Source: Pedobacter sp. (GTDB taxonomy: Bacteria > Bacteroidota > Bacteroidia > Sphingobacteriales > Sphingobacteriaceae). From it: 39,368 bases of DNA. Below the pieces are notes generated by a model. The model had not been told where the DNA came from. It saw only the letters and a program-made list of their open reading frames with translations, and did no database searches. The stretch spans positions 1 to 39,368 of the forward strand of contig JANXVH010000005.1 of the NCBI GenBank assembly GCA_025351765.1, given 5' to 3'. The position numbers and the translations under genes are program-made. This document shows positions 24,264 to 32,728 of the stretch, piece by piece (within the stretch, counting starts at the first letter, position 1; every line of letters begins with the position of its first letter).

Positions 24264-25031
24264 ATGAACAGACTCAAACAACTCTTCGAAGAGAAGAAAA
24301 ATATACTTTCCATTTATTATACTGCAGGCTATCCTAATCTAGGTGATACTATGGCCATTGCAGAGCAGTTGGAACAAAGCGGCGCAGATTTACTGGAAAT
24401 TGGTTTCCCATATTCTGATCCTGTTGCAGATGGACCTGTTATACAGGCAAGCAGCAAGCAGGCGTTGGATAATGGAATGGACTTAAAGCTTTTATTTGAG
24501 CAATTAAAAGACTTGCGTAAAACAGTTACTATACCTGTGCTTTTAATGGGGTACGTAAACCCAATGCTGCAATTTGGTGTAGAAAATTTTTGTAAAGCAT
24601 GTGCAGAGGTGGGCGTTGATGGATGTATTGTACCGGATCTTCCTATGGTGGAATATGAAGAGTTATATGCAGAAATATTTGCTAAATATGGTTTAAGTAA
24701 CATCTTCCTGGTTACTCCGCAAACTTCGCCAGAGCGTATTCAAAAGATAGATGGAATCAGCAATGCATTCATTTATTTGTTGTCTTCATCCGCTACAACT
24801 GGTCAGAATTTACAGGTTTCAGATCAAACTGAAGCCTATTTTGCTAGAATTGCAGCACTTAAACTTAAAAACCCTAGTATCATTGGTTTTGGTATCAGCA
24901 GCAAAGAAACGTTTAACAAGGCTTGTAAATATGCCCATGGCGCAATTGTAGGAAGTGCATTTGTAAAGAGCCTGGATGGCGATAACGTCCGTGGTAGTGT
25001 TAAAGAATTTATGAAGAAATTTAAGGGGTAA
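24264..25031 (+). CDS. trpA: Tryptophan synthase alpha subunit
   Basis: A 255-residue TIM-barrel protein, slightly shorter than the E. coli enzyme. The catalytic Glu is in LLEIGFPYSDPVADGPVIQ, which also holds the family's FPYSDPxADGP motif. PVLLMGYVNPMLQFG, GVDGCIVPDLP with the catalytic Asp, and GFGISSKETF with its phosphate-binding loop all match TrpA. It splits indole-3-glycerol phosphate and passes indole to TrpB. The start at 24264 is immediately after the repeat array. It is convergent with the YciO gene, 13 nt apart. Confidence 0.96.
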   Translation: MNRLKQLFEEKKNILSIYYTAGYPNLGDTMAIAEQLEQSGADLLEIGFPYSDPVADGPVIQASSKQALDNGMDLKLLFEQLKDLRKTVTIPVLLMGYVNPMLQFGVENFCKACAEVGVDGCIVPDLPMVEYEELYAEIFAKYGLSNIFLVTPQTSPERIQKIDGISNAFIYLLSSSATTGQNLQVSDQTEAYFARIAALKLKNPSIIGFGISSKETFNKACKYAHGAIVGSAFVKSLDGDNVRGSVKEFMKKFKG

Positions 25032-25044
25032 TTGTAAGACAAGT

Positions 25045-25668
25045 TTAACCGATCAAACTTTCAAGATCGCCTTTACCTTGCCTGATAACCTCAAAATCGC
25101 CTGAAGTACAATCAACTACAGTAGATGGTTCGTTATCTCCATAACCGCCATCTACAATTAGATCTACTTTATCCTCATACTTTTCATGAATAAGCTCCGG
25201 ATCGGTAGAATATTCAATAACCTCGTCATCATCATGTATAGAGGTAGATAGTATGGGATTGCCCAGTTGCAGCACGATCTCTCGCGCTATATTATTGTCG
25301 GGCACCCTTATGCCCACAGTTTTCTTATTAGAGCTTAATAGCTTAGGTACATTGTTATTAGCGTTAAATATAAAAGTAAATGGCCCTGGTAGTGCTTTTT
25401 TTAATATCCTGAAAACGGTATTGTCTATCGGTTTTATGTAATCTGATATGTGTCTCAGGTCAGAACAAATAAAAGAGAAGTTAGCTTTTTCCGGTTTAAC
25501 GCCCCGAAGCTTACAAATCTTTTCTATTGCCTTTTGATTGGTAATATCGCAACCCATTCCATACACGGTATCAGTAGGATAGATAATGATCCCTCCCTTC
25601 TTCAGTACTTCTACAATTTGTTCAATTGCTTTAGGGTTGGGGTTCTCAGGATAGATTTTGATAAGCAT
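25045..25668 (-). CDS. YciO-type L-threonylcarbamoyladenylate synthase family protein
   Basis: A 207-residue Sua5/YrdC/YciO-family protein. The nucleotide-binding signature is [19 protein letters not shown], and KRGVKP-type residues follow as [26 protein letters not shown], the late STSIHDDD and [19 protein letters not shown] are also present. The length and the STSIHDDDE element fit YciO rather than TsaC or the longer Sua5. TsaC/Sua5 make the threonylcarbamoyl-AMP needed for t6A in tRNA. The role of YciO is less certain. Confidence 0.88.
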   Translation of the reverse strand: MLIKIYPENPNPKAIEQIVEVLKKGGIIIYPTDTVYGMGCDITNQKAIEKICKLRGVKPEKANFSFICSDLRHISDYIKPIDNTVFRILKKALPGPFTFIFNANNNVPKLLSSNKKTVGIRVPDNNIAREIVLQLGNPILSTSIHDDDEVIEYSTDPELIHEKYEDKVDLIVDGGYGDNEPSTVVDCTSGDFEVIRQGKGDLESLIG

Positions 25669-25746
25669 ATGTAAAATTACACAAATCTTGAGCCGAAACT
25701 CAATTATAATTCTTCGTATTGCTGTGATTTTATTAAATTAACAAGT

Positions 25747-27417
25747 ATGAGAAAAGCATTTATCGCTATAGCTGCATTTTTAGTAACCCTTACCATTTTA
25801 CTTGGGCTTATTTATCCGCCATTGTGGTGGATAGCCATTTTTACCTTTCCTGTTGTTTTACTTGGTATTTATGATTTGTATCAACCTAAACACAGTATTG
25901 TTAGGAATTATCCTGTAATCGGCAGACTTCGTTATTTTGCAGAGGACCTAAGGCCTAAAGTATACCAATATTTTGTAGAGAGTGATACCAATGGGAAACC
26001 TTTTAGCAGGTTGAGCAGGTCATTGATCTATCAGCGTGCAAAGATGGAAAACGACACCATACCATTTGGTACCCAGCTTGATGTATACGAAAACGGGTAC
26101 GAATGGCTAAGCCATAGCATTGCAGCAATTAGTCACCATGAATTAGATGAAAATCCAAGGGTATTAGTGGGTGGGCCTGATTGTGCACAACCCTATTCTG
26201 CCAGTATTTATAATATTTCTGCAATGAGCTTCGGGTCTTTAAGTCAGAATGCCATTCTTTCTTTAAACGGAGGGGCAAAAATGGGTGGATTTGCCCACAA
26301 TACAGGAGAGGGAGGGATAAGTAATTATCATTCAAACCCAGGCGGCGACTTGGTCTGGCAGATTGGTACAGGGTATTTTGGCTGCAGGCATCATGATGGT
26401 AGGTTTAATGATGAAGCTTTTGCGGATAAATCAAAATCCGAACAGATCAAAATGATCGAAATTAAATTATCTCAAGGTGCTAAACCCGGTCATGGAGGCA
26501 TTTTGCCAGCCAAAAAAGTAACACCAGAAATTGCTAAAATCAGACTTGTAAAAGAAGGTTTTGATGTAATTTCTCCACCAGCACATTCAGAATTTAAAAC
26601 TCCAATGGAAATGATGCGCTTTGTTAAAAAGCTTAGAGACTTATCTGGCGGAAAACCAGTGGGTATCAAGCTTTGCATTGGTAGGCGTAGTGAGTTCTTT
26701 GCCATTTGCAAAGCGATGGTAGAAAGCAATATTTATGTAGATTTTATCACGGTGGATGGGGGAGAAGGTGGTACAGGTGCTTCACCTCAAGAATTTTCTA
26801 ATGCAGTGGGAATGCCTTTAAGAGAGGCCGTGGCATTTGTTTTTGATGTGCTTACAGGTTTTAATATTAAAAGGCATATTAAAATTATCTCTTCGGGTAA
26901 GGTTGCTTCAGGGTTTGATCTTGTTAAGAACATAGCGCTTGGCGCTGATTTGTGCAATTCTGCCAGGGGGATGATGTTTGCTCTTGGTTGTATACAGGCT
27001 TTGGAATGCAATAGTAATACTTGCCCTACTGGCGTAGCAACACAAGACCCCAGTTTAATGAAGGGGCTTGTTGTAGAAGATAAAACGGTAAGGGTATTTA
27101 ATTTTCATCGCTTAACTGTAGCCAGTGCAGTAGAGTTGTTGGGTGCTGCGGGTTTGCATCATACCTATGAGCTTACAAGGGCATACATAAACAGAAGAGT
27201 GGCAACCAACGTAATGCAGTCCTACATGGAAACGTTTCCCTACATACCAGAAGGCAGTTTGCTACAATCGCCTTACCCAATAAGATTTGAATTGGGTATG
27301 GCTTTAAGTACCTCAGCAAGTTTTGCACCTACAGATTATAAGGTATCGTTGGTGGACTATTCTCACGCCAATTCATTTAATGATACACTTGAAAACAATG
27401 CGGCCTCCTCAAATTGA
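25747..27417 (+). CDS. FMN-binding glutamate-synthase-family membrane protein
   Basis: A 556-residue protein with two N-terminal membrane helices (about 5-22 and 27-45). A large (beta/alpha)8 domain related to the FMN-binding synthase domain of GltB follows. Recognisable elements are YNISAMSFGSLSQNAILSLN, GEGGISNYHSNPGGDLVWQ, KPGHGGILPAKKV, VDGGEGGTGASPQEFSN and the Cys motif ALECNSNTCPTGVATQ. It lacks the glutamine amidotransferase domain, so it is not a full glutamate synthase. The true substrate is unknown. A hairpin overlaps its stop codon and it is convergent with asnS. Confidence 0.9.
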   Translation: MRKAFIAIAAFLVTLTILLGLIYPPLWWIAIFTFPVVLLGIYDLYQPKHSIVRNYPVIGRLRYFAEDLRPKVYQYFVESDTNGKPFSRLSRSLIYQRAKMENDTIPFGTQLDVYENGYEWLSHSIAAISHHELDENPRVLVGGPDCAQPYSASIYNISAMSFGSLSQNAILSLNGGAKMGGFAHNTGEGGISNYHSNPGGDLVWQIGTGYFGCRHHDGRFNDEAFADKSKSEQIKMIEIKLSQGAKPGHGGILPAKKVTPEIAKIRLVKEGFDVISPPAHSEFKTPMEMMRFVKKLRDLSGGKPVGIKLCIGRRSEFFAICKAMVESNIYVDFITVDGGEGGTGASPQEFSNAVGMPLREAVAFVFDVLTGFNIKRHIKIISSGKVASGFDLVKNIALGADLCNSARGMMFALGCIQALECNSNTCPTGVATQDPSLMKGLVVEDKTVRVFNFHRLTVASAVELLGAAGLHHTYELTRAYINRRVATNVMQSYMETFPYIPEGSLLQSPYPIRFELGMALSTSASFAPTDYKVSLVDYSHANSFNDTLENNAASSN

Positions 27418-27426
27418 GAAGGCCGC
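27400..27426. terminator. Hairpin shared by convergent genes
   Basis: GCGGCCT and CTC pair with GAG and AGGCCGC around a five-base loop, with one C.A mismatch. The stop TGA of the FMN-binding gene (27415-27417) straddles the loop edge. It lies between convergent genes (asnS ends at 27458). No strong T-run follows on either strand, so termination efficiency is uncertain. Confidence 0.55.
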
Positions 27427-27457
27427 CTGATATAATTGTTCTTTAAGAACCTAATAT

Positions 27458-28906
27458 TTAAAATTCAGCATTTTTAGGGAAACGTGGGAAAGCGATTACG
27501 TCTCTGATGTTGGTCATGCCGCTAACAAACAGTACCAAACGCTCAAATCCCAATCCAAATCCTGCATGAGGTGCAGAGCCAAATTTCCTGGTATCCAAAT
27601 ACCACCAAAGCTCGTCCTGAGGGATGTGCATTTCTTCCATTCTTTTAGTAAGCCTGTCTAAACGTTCTTCTCTTTGTGAACCTCCAATAATCTCACCAAT
27701 ACCCGGAAACAAAATGTCCATCGCTGCCACCGTATTTCTTCCCTGGGCATCTGGCTCATTTTGGCGCATGTAAAACGACTTAATATCTGCCGGATAATCT
27801 GTAAGTATTACAGGCTTTTTAAAGTGCTTCTCTACCAAAAAACGCTCGTGTTCTGATTGTAGATCTGCACCCCATTCGTCTATCAGATATTTGAATTGTT
27901 TCTTTTGATTGGGTTTGGAAGACTTAAGGATCGCTATTGCTTCCGTATAAGTTAACCGTTCAAAATCGTTGCTCAAACAGAAGTTTAGTTTCTCCAACAA
28001 TGAAAGTTCTGAACGTTCCGCCTGTGGTTTAGATTTTTCTTCTTCCAACAAACGAGCATTTAAAAACTCCAGTTCATCTTTACAGTTTTCCAGCGCATAC
28101 TCAATCACATATTTCAGCATATCTTCTGCAAGCTGCATGTTGTCTTCCAGATCAGCAAAAGCTACTTCCGGCTCAATCATCCAAAACTCGGCAAGGTGAC
28201 GCGTAGTGTTGGAGTTTTCAGCCCTAAATGTTGGTCCGAATGTATAAATCTGTCCAAAAGCCATTGCAGCAAGTTCACCCTCCAATTGTCCGGAAACAGT
28301 TAGGTTGCTTGCCCGGGCAAAGAAATCTTCAGAAAAATCTACTTTACCATCTTCAGTGCGCGGAACGTTATCAAAATCAAGCGTAGTTACTTTGAACATC
28401 TCACCAGCACCTTCAGCATCAGATGCTGTGATAATAGGCGTATGCATATAAACAAACCCTCGCTCATTGTAGAATTTGTGGATAGCAAATGCAAGTGCAT
28501 GCCTCAATTTAAATACCGCATTAAACGTATTTGTTCGGAAACGTAGATGCGCAATCTCCCTTAAAAATTCAAGACTATGTTTTTTAGGTTGCAAGGGAAA
28601 TTTCTCCGGATCGCTGTCGCCCAATATTTCAATAGCTGTAGCTTTGATATCAACACGCTGTCCTTTACCTAAGGATTCCACAACAATTCCTTTTACTGAA
28701 ATGGCAGCGCCCGTTGTAATGCGTTTCAGTAACTCTTCGGGGGTATTATTGAAATCTACCACAATCTGAATATTACCCATGCATGAACCATCATTTATGG
28801 CAATGAATTGGTTGTTGCGGAAGGTACGAACCCAACCCATAACGGTAACTTCTCTATCAAATTCTGTCGTCTCTAACAGATGCTTTACTTTTTCTCTTTT
28901 AATCAT
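27458..28906 (-). CDS. asnS: Asparagine-tRNA ligase
   Basis: A 482-residue class IIb aminoacyl-tRNA synthetase. The N-terminal OB-fold anticodon domain ([20 protein letters not shown]) is followed by the catalytic core. Motif 2 is [20 protein letters not shown], in the AsnRS form. The class-wide ending [15 protein letters not shown] precedes [12 protein letters not shown]. The start at 28906 ([11 protein letters not shown]) is chosen because the -7 box TATTTTTG at 28935-28928 would fall inside a longer gene starting at 28930. Confidence 0.96.
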   Translation of the reverse strand: MIKREKVKHLLETTEFDREVTVMGWVRTFRNNQFIAINDGSCMGNIQIVVDFNNTPEELLKRITTGAAISVKGIVVESLGKGQRVDIKATAIEILGDSDPEKFPLQPKKHSLEFLREIAHLRFRTNTFNAVFKLRHALAFAIHKFYNERGFVYMHTPIITASDAEGAGEMFKVTTLDFDNVPRTEDGKVDFSEDFFARASNLTVSGQLEGELAAMAFGQIYTFGPTFRAENSNTTRHLAEFWMIEPEVAFADLEDNMQLAEDMLKYVIEYALENCKDELEFLNARLLEEEKSKPQAERSELSLLEKLNFCLSNDFERLTYTEAIAILKSSKPNQKKQFKYLIDEWGADLQSEHERFLVEKHFKKPVILTDYPADIKSFYMRQNEPDAQGRNTVAAMDILFPGIGEIIGGSQREERLDRLTKRMEEMHIPQDELWWYLDTRKFGSAPHAGFGLGFERLVLFVSGMTNIRDVIAFPRFPKNAEF

Positions 28907-28927
28907 AACTTTTTTGGTGGAGCGGGT

Positions 28928-28935
28928 CAAAAATA
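28928..28935 (-). promoter_or_regulatory. -7 box of asnS (TATTTTTG)
   Basis: An exact TAnnTTTG on the minus strand ends 21 nt before the asnS ATG at 28906. It overlaps the upstream in-frame ATG at 28930, which argues that the shorter protein is made. Confidence 0.5.
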
Positions 28936-28952
28936 AGAAATTGAAACAAGAA

Positions 28953-29690
28953 TTACCAGGGACTTATTCCTGTTTCAGGTGAATTGTCATCACTATAGAA
29001 CTGGCCAGTTAGCCCGTTCATATCCAATGTAGCAGCTTTAACAACTCTTGCGGCAGCATCTCCAACTGTTCCAGGGCCGCTATGATGATTGAAGTCTGTT
29101 GCAGTATAGCCCGGATCAACTGCATTTACCTTAAATAAGGTATCTCTAAGTTCATAGGCCAATGCAATTGTATAACCATTCAGTGCTGCCTTGGACGCCA
29201 AATAAGCAGCCGGCTTAATCGGATAATATTTCCATGACGGATCTGAATGTAAGGTAAGTGACCCCAAGCCTGAGGTAACATTTACAATTCTAGGTTCCTT
29301 TGAATTTTTAAGAAGAGCCATAAAGGCTTGAGTTACTTCTATCACTCCAAATACATTAGTATCAAATACATTCCTATATGTTGCAACATCTGTTTCTAGT
29401 ACATTCTGCGGAAAGCTTCCTGAAATACCCGCATTGTTAATCAACACGTCTAGCTCAGAGATTTTACTTTCTAGAAAATTCTTCGCTACCCTTACGGATA
29501 GTGGGTTGCTAACATCAATTAAAATAGGTTCTACATTTCTCAAGCCTTCGGACTCCAATTGGCTGCATGCTTGTTTGCCCTTGTCAAGGTCGCGACAGCC
29601 CAGATAGACATAATATCCTTTTTGTAATAGTTGTTTGGTGGTTTCAAAGCCAATACTCTTATTTGCTCCCGTTACTAATGCTATTTTCAT
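28953..29690 (-). CDS. SDR-family NAD(P)-dependent oxidoreductase
   Basis: A 245-residue SDR of the carbonyl-reductase-like type. It has [19 protein letters not shown] (TGxxxGxG with Ser-Ile-Gly), then [13 protein letters not shown], and [20 protein letters not shown]. The catalytic Tyr and Lys are in [14 protein letters not shown]. The C-terminal [15 protein letters not shown] is typical. A truncated AraC-type regulator lies directly upstream in the same direction, and such pairs are often a regulator with its target reductase. The substrate is unknown. Confidence 0.9.
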   Translation of the reverse strand: MKIALVTGANKSIGFETTKQLLQKGYYVYLGCRDLDKGKQACSQLESEGLRNVEPILIDVSNPLSVRVAKNFLESKISELDVLINNAGISGSFPQNVLETDVATYRNVFDTNVFGVIEVTQAFMALLKNSKEPRIVNVTSGLGSLTLHSDPSWKYYPIKPAAYLASKAALNGYTIALAYELRDTLFKVNAVDPGYTATDFNHHSGPGTVGDAAARVVKAATLDMNGLTGQFYSDDNSPETGISPW

Positions 29691-29756
29691 GTTTATTTAT
29701 TTTACAGTGCAAATCTACCTTACTAAACCTCTTAAATCGTTACAAATCCGCATGTA

Positions 29757-29966
29757 TTAATGGTACATTTCCCGGATCTTGGCTCGATACTCTGCAGGAG
29801 TCAGCGCCGTCGCGCGCTTAAAGAAACGGTTAAAGTATGACGCGTTAGAAAAGCCGAGATCAAATGCAATTTCTTTCAATGAATTATTGGTATGAAAAAG
29901 TAGACGTCTTGCTTCAAGAACCAACCGTTCATGGATATAGTAATCCTTAAGATGTGGCAATAACAA
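29757..29966 (-). pseudogene. AraC-family regulator, DNA-binding domain remnant
   Basis: About 69 residues read as the second part of an AraC/XylS helix-turn-helix domain (LVLEARRLLFHTNNSLKEIA, then FDLGFSNASYFNRFFKRATA and LTPAEYR). The N-terminal sensing domain and the first helix-turn-helix start are missing. The apparent start is a TTG within the coding sequence, and upstream sequence drops abruptly into very A+T-rich DNA. A deletion has probably removed the 5' part. It lies 66 nt upstream of the SDR start in the same direction. Confidence 0.82.
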
Positions 29967-30384
29967 ATCTTTTCATCGGATAAACTACGTATGATCGGCC
30001 ATATTCATGAGTTAAAACTATGATTAATTTGTCCAGAATACAAGGATCTAAAATTTTTTAGTTTTTAGAGCTAAAGGGAATTATTTTTCATATAATTAGT
30101 ATAAAACATGATTAATTTTTAATTTAATATGATTTATAATGGTTTTGTTGTTTAATAATAAGTTTTTCTTAATTAAATTCTGATAATAGTGTTTTTTTAT
30201 GATAAAAATAACTTAATAAAATAAATTATAGATCAATAAATTCATTCATAATCTATTTTATCGGCTATTTAAAGTGAAAATAAAAATTATTTATGTTTTT
30301 TATTGAAATACACATTAATTTTGGTGTTATTTATAAAAAATTACTTATGTTTGTATTGCTCGTTTAATTTATATTTGGTTAGAT
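29967..30384. other. Extremely A+T-rich gene-free stretch
   Basis: No coding frame or known RNA was recognised. G+C counted over 30001-30360 is 60 of 360 bases (about 17%), far below the surrounding genes. The motif ATGATTAATTT recurs near 30019 and 30107. It lies between the AraC remnant and an orphan terminator. Confidence 0.7.
30370..30377 (+). promoter_or_regulatory. -7-like box before orphan terminator (TATATTTG)
   Basis: An exact TAnnTTTG, with TTTG at 30350-30353 sixteen bases upstream (shorter than the standard spacing). The hairpin terminator begins 8 bases downstream, so any transcript would be only about 40 nt. Confidence 0.3.
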
Positions 30385-30420
30385 AGGTCTACAATTGGAT
30401 AATTGTAGACCTTTTCTTTT
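30385..30420 (+). terminator. Strong plus-strand terminator with no gene before it
   Basis: A perfect 12-bp stem (30385-30396 with 30401-30412) and a GGAT loop are followed by TTTTCTTTT. The T-run is only on the plus-strand side. No plus-strand gene precedes it for over 2 kb, so it may end a small RNA or be left over from a deleted gene. Confidence 0.8.
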
Positions 30421-30453
30421 TAAACTTTTTTTAAAGGGCTATTAAACAAAAAA

Positions 30454-30473
30454 AAGCCGCCATAAGGCAGCTT
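30454..30473 (-). terminator. sucC terminator
   Basis: On the minus strand an 8-bp stem with one G.U pair (30473-30466 with 30461-30454) and a TTAT loop is followed by a run of seven T's. It lies 22 nt after the sucC stop. A shorter T-run on the plus strand means it may also act in the other direction. Confidence 0.8.
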
Positions 30474-30494
30474 TTTATTAACTATTTTGTTATT

Positions 30495-31685
30495 TTAAGC
30501 TAAAACCTGAGTAACTAATGCAGCTGCGTCTTTTAGTGCAATCGCAGAGAATACCTTTAAGCCAGAATCATCAATTAGTTTCTTTGCTTCAACGGCATTC
30601 GTTCCTTGAAGGCGACAAATGATCGGGACAGGAACATCGCCAATTTCTTTGTAAGCATCAATTACACCTTGTGCTACCCTATCGCAACGAACAATACCGC
30701 CAAATATATTAATCAGGATGGCCTTTACATTCGGGTCTTTAAGGATGATGTTAAATCCGGCTTTAACTGTTTGTGCATTAGCAGTACCACCAACATCTAA
30801 AAAGTTAGCGGGCTCACCTCCTGCAATTTTAATAATATCCATCGTTGCCATAGCAAGTCCGGCACCATTTACCATACAACCAACGTTTCCGTCAAGTTTT
30901 ACATAGTTTAGGTTTGATTCGCTAGCTTCAACATCAGTTGGATCTTCTTCTAGTTTATCACGCATTGCAGCGTAATCAGGATGACGGAACAATGCGTTCT
31001 CATCAAGATCAACTTTAGCATCAACAGCAATGATCTTATCATCTGAAGTTTTCAATACAGGATTGATTTCAAACATTGCAGAATCTGTATTGTCGTATGC
31101 CTTATATAGTGCAGTAACAAATTTCACCATTTCTTTAAATGCACCACCGCTTAAACCAAGGTTGAAAGCAATCTTACGTGCCTGAAAAGCCTGAAGACCA
31201 CCTTTTGGATCAATCTCTTCTTTAAATATAAGGTGAGGCGTATGTTCTGCAACTTCTTCAATATCCATTCCCCCTTCGGTAGAGTACATAATGATGTTTC
31301 TGCCGCTTGTGCGGTTAAGAACTACACTAACATAAAACTCTTTGGTTTCAGAAGGGCCTGGATAATATACATCTTGTGCAACCAATATTTTATTTACTTT
31401 CTTGCCTTCAGGTCCAGTTTGAGGAGTTATCAATTGCATTCCTAAAATTGCAGTTGCTCTTTCTTTAACCTCATCAAGGTTTTTAGCCAGTTTTACACCG
31501 CCGCCTTTACCTCTTCCGCCAGCATGGATCTGTGCTTTAATCACCACCCAGTCCGAATTGTAATCGGTTTTCATTTTTTTAGCAGCTTCAACAGCTTGTT
31601 CAACAGTGTTTGCAACTATGCCTTCTTGTACGGCTACACCAAAACTTTTAAGTATTTCTTTACCTTGATATTCGTGGATATTCAT
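30495..31685 (-). CDS. sucC: Succinyl-CoA synthetase beta subunit (ADP-forming)
   Basis: A 396-residue ATP-grasp protein beginning [17 protein letters not shown], the usual SucC N-terminus. This start (31685) is preferred to one seven codons upstream because a -7 box overlaps that longer start. [19 protein letters not shown] forms the nucleotide-binding region, with [12 protein letters not shown] and the C-terminal [17 protein letters not shown]. It forms succinate, ATP and CoA from succinyl-CoA in the TCA cycle with SucD, which is not in this window. It has a terminator at 30454-30473. Confidence 0.96.
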   Translation of the reverse strand: MNIHEYQGKEILKSFGVAVQEGIVANTVEQAVEAAKKMKTDYNSDWVVIKAQIHAGGRGKGGGVKLAKNLDEVKERATAILGMQLITPQTGPEGKKVNKILVAQDVYYPGPSETKEFYVSVVLNRTSGRNIIMYSTEGGMDIEEVAEHTPHLIFKEEIDPKGGLQAFQARKIAFNLGLSGGAFKEMVKFVTALYKAYDNTDSAMFEINPVLKTSDDKIIAVDAKVDLDENALFRHPDYAAMRDKLEEDPTDVEASESNLNYVKLDGNVGCMVNGAGLAMATMDIIKIAGGEPANFLDVGGTANAQTVKAGFNIILKDPNVKAILINIFGGIVRCDRVAQGVIDAYKEIGDVPVPIICRLQGTNAVEAKKLIDDSGLKVFSAIALKDAAALVTQVLA

Positions 31686-31703
31686 TTGCTGAAAAAATTT
31701 GCT

Positions 31704-31711
31704 CAAATCTA
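31704..31711 (-). promoter_or_regulatory. -7 box of sucC (TAGATTTG)
   Basis: An exact TAnnTTTG on the minus strand ends 18 nt before the ATG at 31685, which gives a short leader. It faces the lolD promoter in a 65-nt divergent region. Confidence 0.5.
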
Positions 31712-31737
31712 CAATTTCAGATTGGTTTTAAAAACAC

Positions 31738-31745
31738 TAAGTTTG
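31738..31745 (+). promoter_or_regulatory. -7 box of the LolD-like gene (TAAGTTTG)
   Basis: An exact TAnnTTTG, identical to those before recR and the DUF502 gene, ends 5 nt before the ATG at 31751. A leaderless or nearly leaderless mRNA is predicted. Confidence 0.5.
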
Positions 31746-31750
31746 CATTT

Positions 31751-32401
31751 ATGCTAAAAGCCACGGGTATTAAAAAAGCTTATGGGAATTTGCCCATTTT
31801 AAAAGGAGTTGATTTTACCGTCGAAAAAGGCGAGATAGTTAGCATCATTGGCGCATCAGGAGCTGGCAAGAGTACACTACTACATATATTGGGAACGCTT
31901 GATAAACCAGACGAGGGGGAAGTGGTGTTAAACGGCACCCAGATTGATAAGCTTAATGGCGAATTACTCAGCATATTCAGAAACAAGAACATTGGGTTTG
32001 TTTTTCAATTTCACCACTTGCTTCCAGAATTTACCGCATTGGAGAACATTTGCATACCGGCTTTCATTGCGCGTGTTTCAAAAAAGGAAGCTGAAGAGCG
32101 GGCAATGGATTTATTAAATCTGCTTGGACTAAAAGATCGTGCAAATCATAAGCCTAATCAACTGTCTGGCGGCGAACAACAGCGGATAGCAGTGGCCCGG
32201 GCATTAATTAACCGGCCTGCCATTATTTTGGCAGATGAACCATCTGGTAACCTGGATTCTGCCAATGCAAATTCACTTCATGAGTTTTTTATAACGCTTC
32301 GTGAAGATTTTAAACAAACATTTGTAATCGTAACTCATAATGAAGGACTGGCTAAAATCAGCGATAGGGTGGTTACTATGAAAGATGGTTTAATAATTTA
32401 A
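31751..32401 (+). CDS. lolD: LolD-like ABC transporter ATPase
   Basis: A 216-residue ABC ATPase. Walker A is GASGAGKST, the Q-loop region is [18 protein letters not shown], the signature is LSGGEQQR, Walker B is [12 protein letters not shown], and the switch His is in IVTHN. The [12 protein letters not shown] stretch and overall length fit LolD, which drives release of lipoproteins from the inner membrane with LolC/LolE. No permease gene is adjacent; in Bacteroidota the lolD gene is often apart from lolCE. MacB- or FtsE-like roles cannot be fully excluded. A two-gene tail follows in the same direction. Confidence 0.85.
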   Translation: MLKATGIKKAYGNLPILKGVDFTVEKGEIVSIIGASGAGKSTLLHILGTLDKPDEGEVVLNGTQIDKLNGELLSIFRNKNIGFVFQFHHLLPEFTALENICIPAFIARVSKKEAEERAMDLLNLLGLKDRANHKPNQLSGGEQQRIAVARALINRPAIILADEPSGNLDSANANSLHEFFITLREDFKQTFVIVTHNEGLAKISDRVVTMKDGLII

Positions 32402-32404
32402 GAT

Positions 32405-32725
32405 TTGAAAATATTAATTACAGCTGGCAAATCAGCTAAAGCCTTAAAATTGATTAAGCTTTTTCCTGAAGATAGCATCGTATTGGCCGATTATGGAGAG
32501 ATGCCCTCTTTCCCTTCAAAGGCATACCGTTTCATTTCCCTTGGCATCCAGAACGATGAAATCATTGCCCATAATTTATTAAGCTGCTGTCTTGACGAAT
32601 CAGCAGATGCCATCTTACCACTTAATGAAATAGAATTAAAAGAAGTGCAAAAATCTAAAATATTGTTCGAAGAGTTCAATATATCGATCATAACCACACC
32701 AGATCTTCCTAACATCAACTTCTAA
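32405..32725 (+). CDS. Small Rossmann-like (pre-ATP-grasp-like) protein, unknown function
   Basis: A 106-residue protein that starts with TTG (32405), three bases after the LolD-like stop. The pattern MKILITAGKSAKALKLIKLF, VLADYGEMPSFPSKAYRF, and then DAILPLNEIELKEVQKSK resembles the small Rossmann-like domain found before ATP-grasp domains in carbamoyl-phosphate-synthase-like proteins. The ATP-grasp domain itself is missing here. It could be a decayed or stand-alone regulator domain. It is probably translated from the lolD message, with the HAD-like gene 3 nt downstream. Confidence 0.65.
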   Translation: MKILITAGKSAKALKLIKLFPEDSIVLADYGEMPSFPSKAYRFISLGIQNDEIIAHNLLSCCLDESADAILPLNEIELKEVQKSKILFEEFNISIITTPDLPNINF

Positions 32726-32728
32726 AAT

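Noticed and set aside
24152..24337. Short frame rich in CHCE/ARNE-type words across the repeats
   Set aside because: It is a translation of the tandem repeat, overlaps the trpA start, and has no independent support.
25045..25668. TsaC/Sua5 as a firm gene name
   Set aside because: Length and the STSIHDDD element fit YciO, whose role in t6A synthesis is less certain, so no symbol was assigned.
31686..31706. Longer start of SucC
   Set aside because: SucC normally begins [10 protein letters not shown], and the -7 box at 31704-31711 overlaps the upstream start.
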